DNA of 7,557 bases from Candidatus Woesearchaeota archaeon (lineage in GTDB: Archaea; Nanobdellota; Nanobdellia; Woesearchaeales; UBA525), in NCBI GenBank assembly GCA_023252315.1, contig JAJPEB010000063.1, positions 1 through 7,557 on the forward strand, read 5' to 3'. Each line of letters opens with the position of its first letter. Positions within the stretch are counted from its first letter, which is position 1. Below the pieces are notes generated by a model. It was given only the letters and a program-made list of their open reading frames with translations. It searched no databases and had not been told where the DNA came from. The position numbers and the translations under genes are program-made. Of the stretch, positions 6,348 to 7,557 are shown in pieces.

Positions 6348-6980
6348 ATGGAGTCATGGGGCGCGATCTGCGCAGCGGTCCTCACGTGCATCGTGGCGCT
6401 CGCGCTCGCGGCGTTCCTCTTCTGGCGCATCTGGTTCTTGCGCAAGCCCGCGCGCACGGTCCCGAGGAGCGGCATCGTGAGCCCCGCGAGCGGGACCGTC
6501 GTGCGCATCATCCCGTTCACGGGCGGCGCGCCGCAGCAGGTGCCCAAGGGGCTGCTCGGCGTCGTGCGCATGCTTACTGTCGACGTCGCGAAGGAGGGCG
6601 TGCTCGTAGTTATCATGCTCACGCCGATGGACGTCCACTACCAGCGAGCACCTGTCGACGGGACCGTGAAGCGGGTCCGCTACACGCGCGGGAAGTTCGC
6701 GAACGCGGTCTCGGGAGCTGCCCGCCTCGCCGCGTTCGAGAACGAGAAGAACGAGATCCTCATCTCCTCGGGCAAAGGAAGCGTGAAGGTCGTGCAGGTG
6801 GCAGGCGCGCTCGCGCGCAGGATCGAGTGCTATGTCAAGGAAGGGCAGGCGGTGAAGAAGGGCGAGATCATCGGCCTTATCAATCTCGGCAGCCAGGTGT
6901 GCCTCGTCATGCCTGCGCGCACGGTGCTCGTGCGGGAAGGGCAGAGGGTGATCGATGGCGAGACGGTGATCGCGCGATGA
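6348..6980 (+). CDS. asd: Archaetidylserine decarboxylase proenzyme, short form
   Basis: Converts archaetidylserine to archaetidylethanolamine in ether phospholipid synthesis, using a pyruvoyl group made by self-cleavage. The 210-aa product has an N-terminal membrane anchor (about 7-31), then the PSD-family core: GIVSPASGTV at 42-51, MDVHYQRAPVDG with H97, FENEKNE, and the C-terminal INLGSQVCLVMPA. The G181-S182 pair fits the self-cleavage site, giving a large beta chain and a 29-residue alpha chain. Length and the simple LGS site match the short (archaeal/Bacteroidetes-like) decarboxylases rather than the long E. coli type. The start is ATG 6348, which sits 26.5 bp from the centre of TTTATAAG, implying a leaderless mRNA; no ribosome site precedes it. 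The stop overlaps the start of the synthase gene (ATGA). Phosphatidylserine decarboxylase is the general family name; the archaeal lipid is inferred from the context. Confidence 0.93.
   Translation: MESWGAICAAVLTCIVALALAAFLFWRIWFLRKPARTVPRSGIVSPASGTVVRIIPFTGGAPQQVPKGLLGVVRMLTVDVAKEGVLVVIMLTPMDVHYQRAPVDGTVKRVRYTRGKFANAVSGAARLAAFENEKNEILISSGKGSVKVVQVAGALARRIECYVKEGQAVKKGEIIGLINLGSQVCLVMPARTVLVREGQRVIDGETVIAR
6965..6969 (+). promoter_or_regulatory. Ribosome binding site of pssA
   Basis: GGTGA, part of the archaeal GGAGGTGA consensus, lies 7 nt upstream of ATG 6977, inside the last codons of asd. It supports this start and coupled translation. Confidence 0.6.
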
Positions 6981-7480
6981 GCGCCCGCCTCACGCTCGCC
7001 GACTGGTTCACGTTCGCGAGCCTCGTATGCGGCATGCTCGCGCTTGCGCTCGCGCTCTCGGGCATGGCGCGCTGGTCGGGGATCGCGCTCCTCGTCTCCG
7101 TGATCGCCGACTGGCTCGACGGGCGCATCGCGCGCAAGCTCGACCAGTCGAGCAGGTTCGGGCTCTACCTCGACTCGCTCGCGGACATCTGCGCGTTCGG
7201 CTTCGCGCCCGTCGCGATCGCGCTCGTGCTCACAGGCGTCTCTGCGCCGCTGCTCGTCGCGGGAGCGCTCTTCCTCGCCGCAGGCGCCTATCGCCTCGCG
7301 CGCTTCCAGGTGGGGACGCCCTCGGGCGGCTTCGAGGGGATGCCCATCACCGCGAACGGGGTGCTCTTCGCGCTCGCGCTCCTCTTCGCGCGCCCCGCAT
7401 GGTACGCATTGCTCTTCCCCGCGATGCTCGTCGCGTGCGCCGCGCTCATGGCGAGCACGTTCAAGGTGAGCAAGCTGTGA
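6977..7480 (+). CDS. pssA: Archaetidylserine synthase (CDP-alcohol phosphatidyltransferase family)
   Basis: Predicted to join L-serine to CDP-archaeol with release of CMP, giving archaetidylserine, the substrate of the decarboxylase encoded just upstream. The 167-aa integral membrane protein has the complete CDP-alcohol phosphotransferase signature: D45-x2-D48-G49-x2-A52-R53-x8-G62-x3-D66-x3-D70, all catalytic aspartates present. Hydrophobic segments flank it on both sides (about 14-30, 34-44, then four or so between residue 72 and the C terminus). It is on the short side for the family but appears complete. The start ATG overlaps the asd stop (ATGA), and GGTGA lies 7 nt upstream, so translation is probably coupled. 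Other members of the superfamily make archaetidylglycerol or inositol phosphates; the pairing with asd is the main reason for choosing serine. Confidence 0.92.
   Translation: MSARLTLADWFTFASLVCGMLALALALSGMARWSGIALLVSVIADWLDGRIARKLDQSSRFGLYLDSLADICAFGFAPVAIALVLTGVSAPLLVAGALFLAAGAYRLARFQVGTPSGGFEGMPITANGVLFALALLFARPAWYALLFPAMLVACAALMASTFKVSKL
7465..7469 (+). promoter_or_regulatory. Ribosome binding site of the third operon gene
   Basis: GGTGA lies 7 nt upstream of GTG 7477, the same motif and spacing as for pssA. It is the main reason for accepting the GTG as a real start. Confidence 0.55.
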
Positions 7481-7557
7481 TCGGGCGCCTGATCCTCGCG
7501 ATCGTCGCCGCCTATGCGTGCGCGCAGGCGCTCAAAGTCGCGTTCGTGAGCTCGCGC
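7477..7557 (+). CDS. N-terminal fragment, possible divergent PAP2-family membrane protein
   Basis: Only the first 27 codons are in the window. The frame starts with GTG 7477, overlapping the pssA stop as GTGA, and has GGTGA 7 nt upstream, the same arrangement as for pssA, so it is very likely the third gene of this operon. The visible residues form a hydrophobic helix with an AYACAQALKV stretch. That resembles the first helix of divergent PAP2 (DUF212, YuiD-like) proteins, which typically carry an AQxxK motif there. If so it could be a lipid-phosphate phosphatase. The fragment is too short for a firm family call; that it is a gene is much surer than what it encodes. Confidence 0.55.
   Translation, partial: MIGRLILAIVAAYACAQALKVAFVSSR

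Noticed and set aside
6221..6622. Upstream extension of the coiled-coil frame beyond ATG 6220
   Set aside because: It would run through the promoter region and antisense to asd, with unrelated composition.
1..7557. tRNA, rRNA, insertion sequence or attachment site
   Set aside because: No conserved RNA stretches, transposase motifs or paired terminal repeats were seen on either strand.

Overview
The window looks archaeal. Ahead of its transcription units it has BRE/TATA-type promoters. Two of these sit about 26 bp from a start codon, as expected for leaderless archaeal mRNAs. It also carries an archaetidylserine (ether phospholipid) gene pair and a dolichyl-phosphate-mannose-synthase-like glycosyltransferase with a GtrA partner. 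Base composition is strongly G+C-rich, with codons ending mostly in C or G. A high-GC DPANN-type or related archaeon is possible, but the sequence alone does not fix the lineage.

Layout, left to right. Positions 1-4349 (minus strand) hold one very long open frame that leaves the window at its left edge, with at least 1449 codons. It reads, in order: a four-helix GtrA domain, a fifth membrane segment, a CelD_N-like Ig fold plus a divergent GH9-like (alpha/alpha)6 glycosidase, two PEGA-type domains, further beta-sandwich modules, a duplicated polyglycine linker and another Ig-like module. Positions 4357-5196 (minus) encode a GT2 dolichyl-phosphate sugar synthase-like enzyme, 7 bp upstream of the fusion gene and probably in the same operon. 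That operon has its own promoter near 5300 and a leader of about 78 nt. Positions 5345-6220 (minus) encode an unrecognised protein with one membrane segment, a coiled coil and an exported beta-sandwich. A 127-bp divergent promoter region follows. The plus strand then carries an operon with overlapping starts and stops: short-form archaetidylserine decarboxylase (6348-6980), archaetidylserine synthase (6977-7480), and the first 27 codons of what may be a divergent PAP2-family protein (7477 onward).

The plus-strand operon fits ethanolamine ether-lipid synthesis: PssA makes archaetidylserine and Asd decarboxylates it. The minus-strand operon fits cell-surface glycosylation. The GT2 enzyme would charge a polyprenyl phosphate with a sugar, and a GtrA protein would help bring it across the membrane. 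The unusual point is that the GtrA domain is in frame with a large extracellular glycosidase-like and surface-binding protein, so one polypeptide may join lipid-linked sugar translocation to glycan processing outside the cell. This GtrA-GH9-PEGA architecture is the most notable feature of the window.
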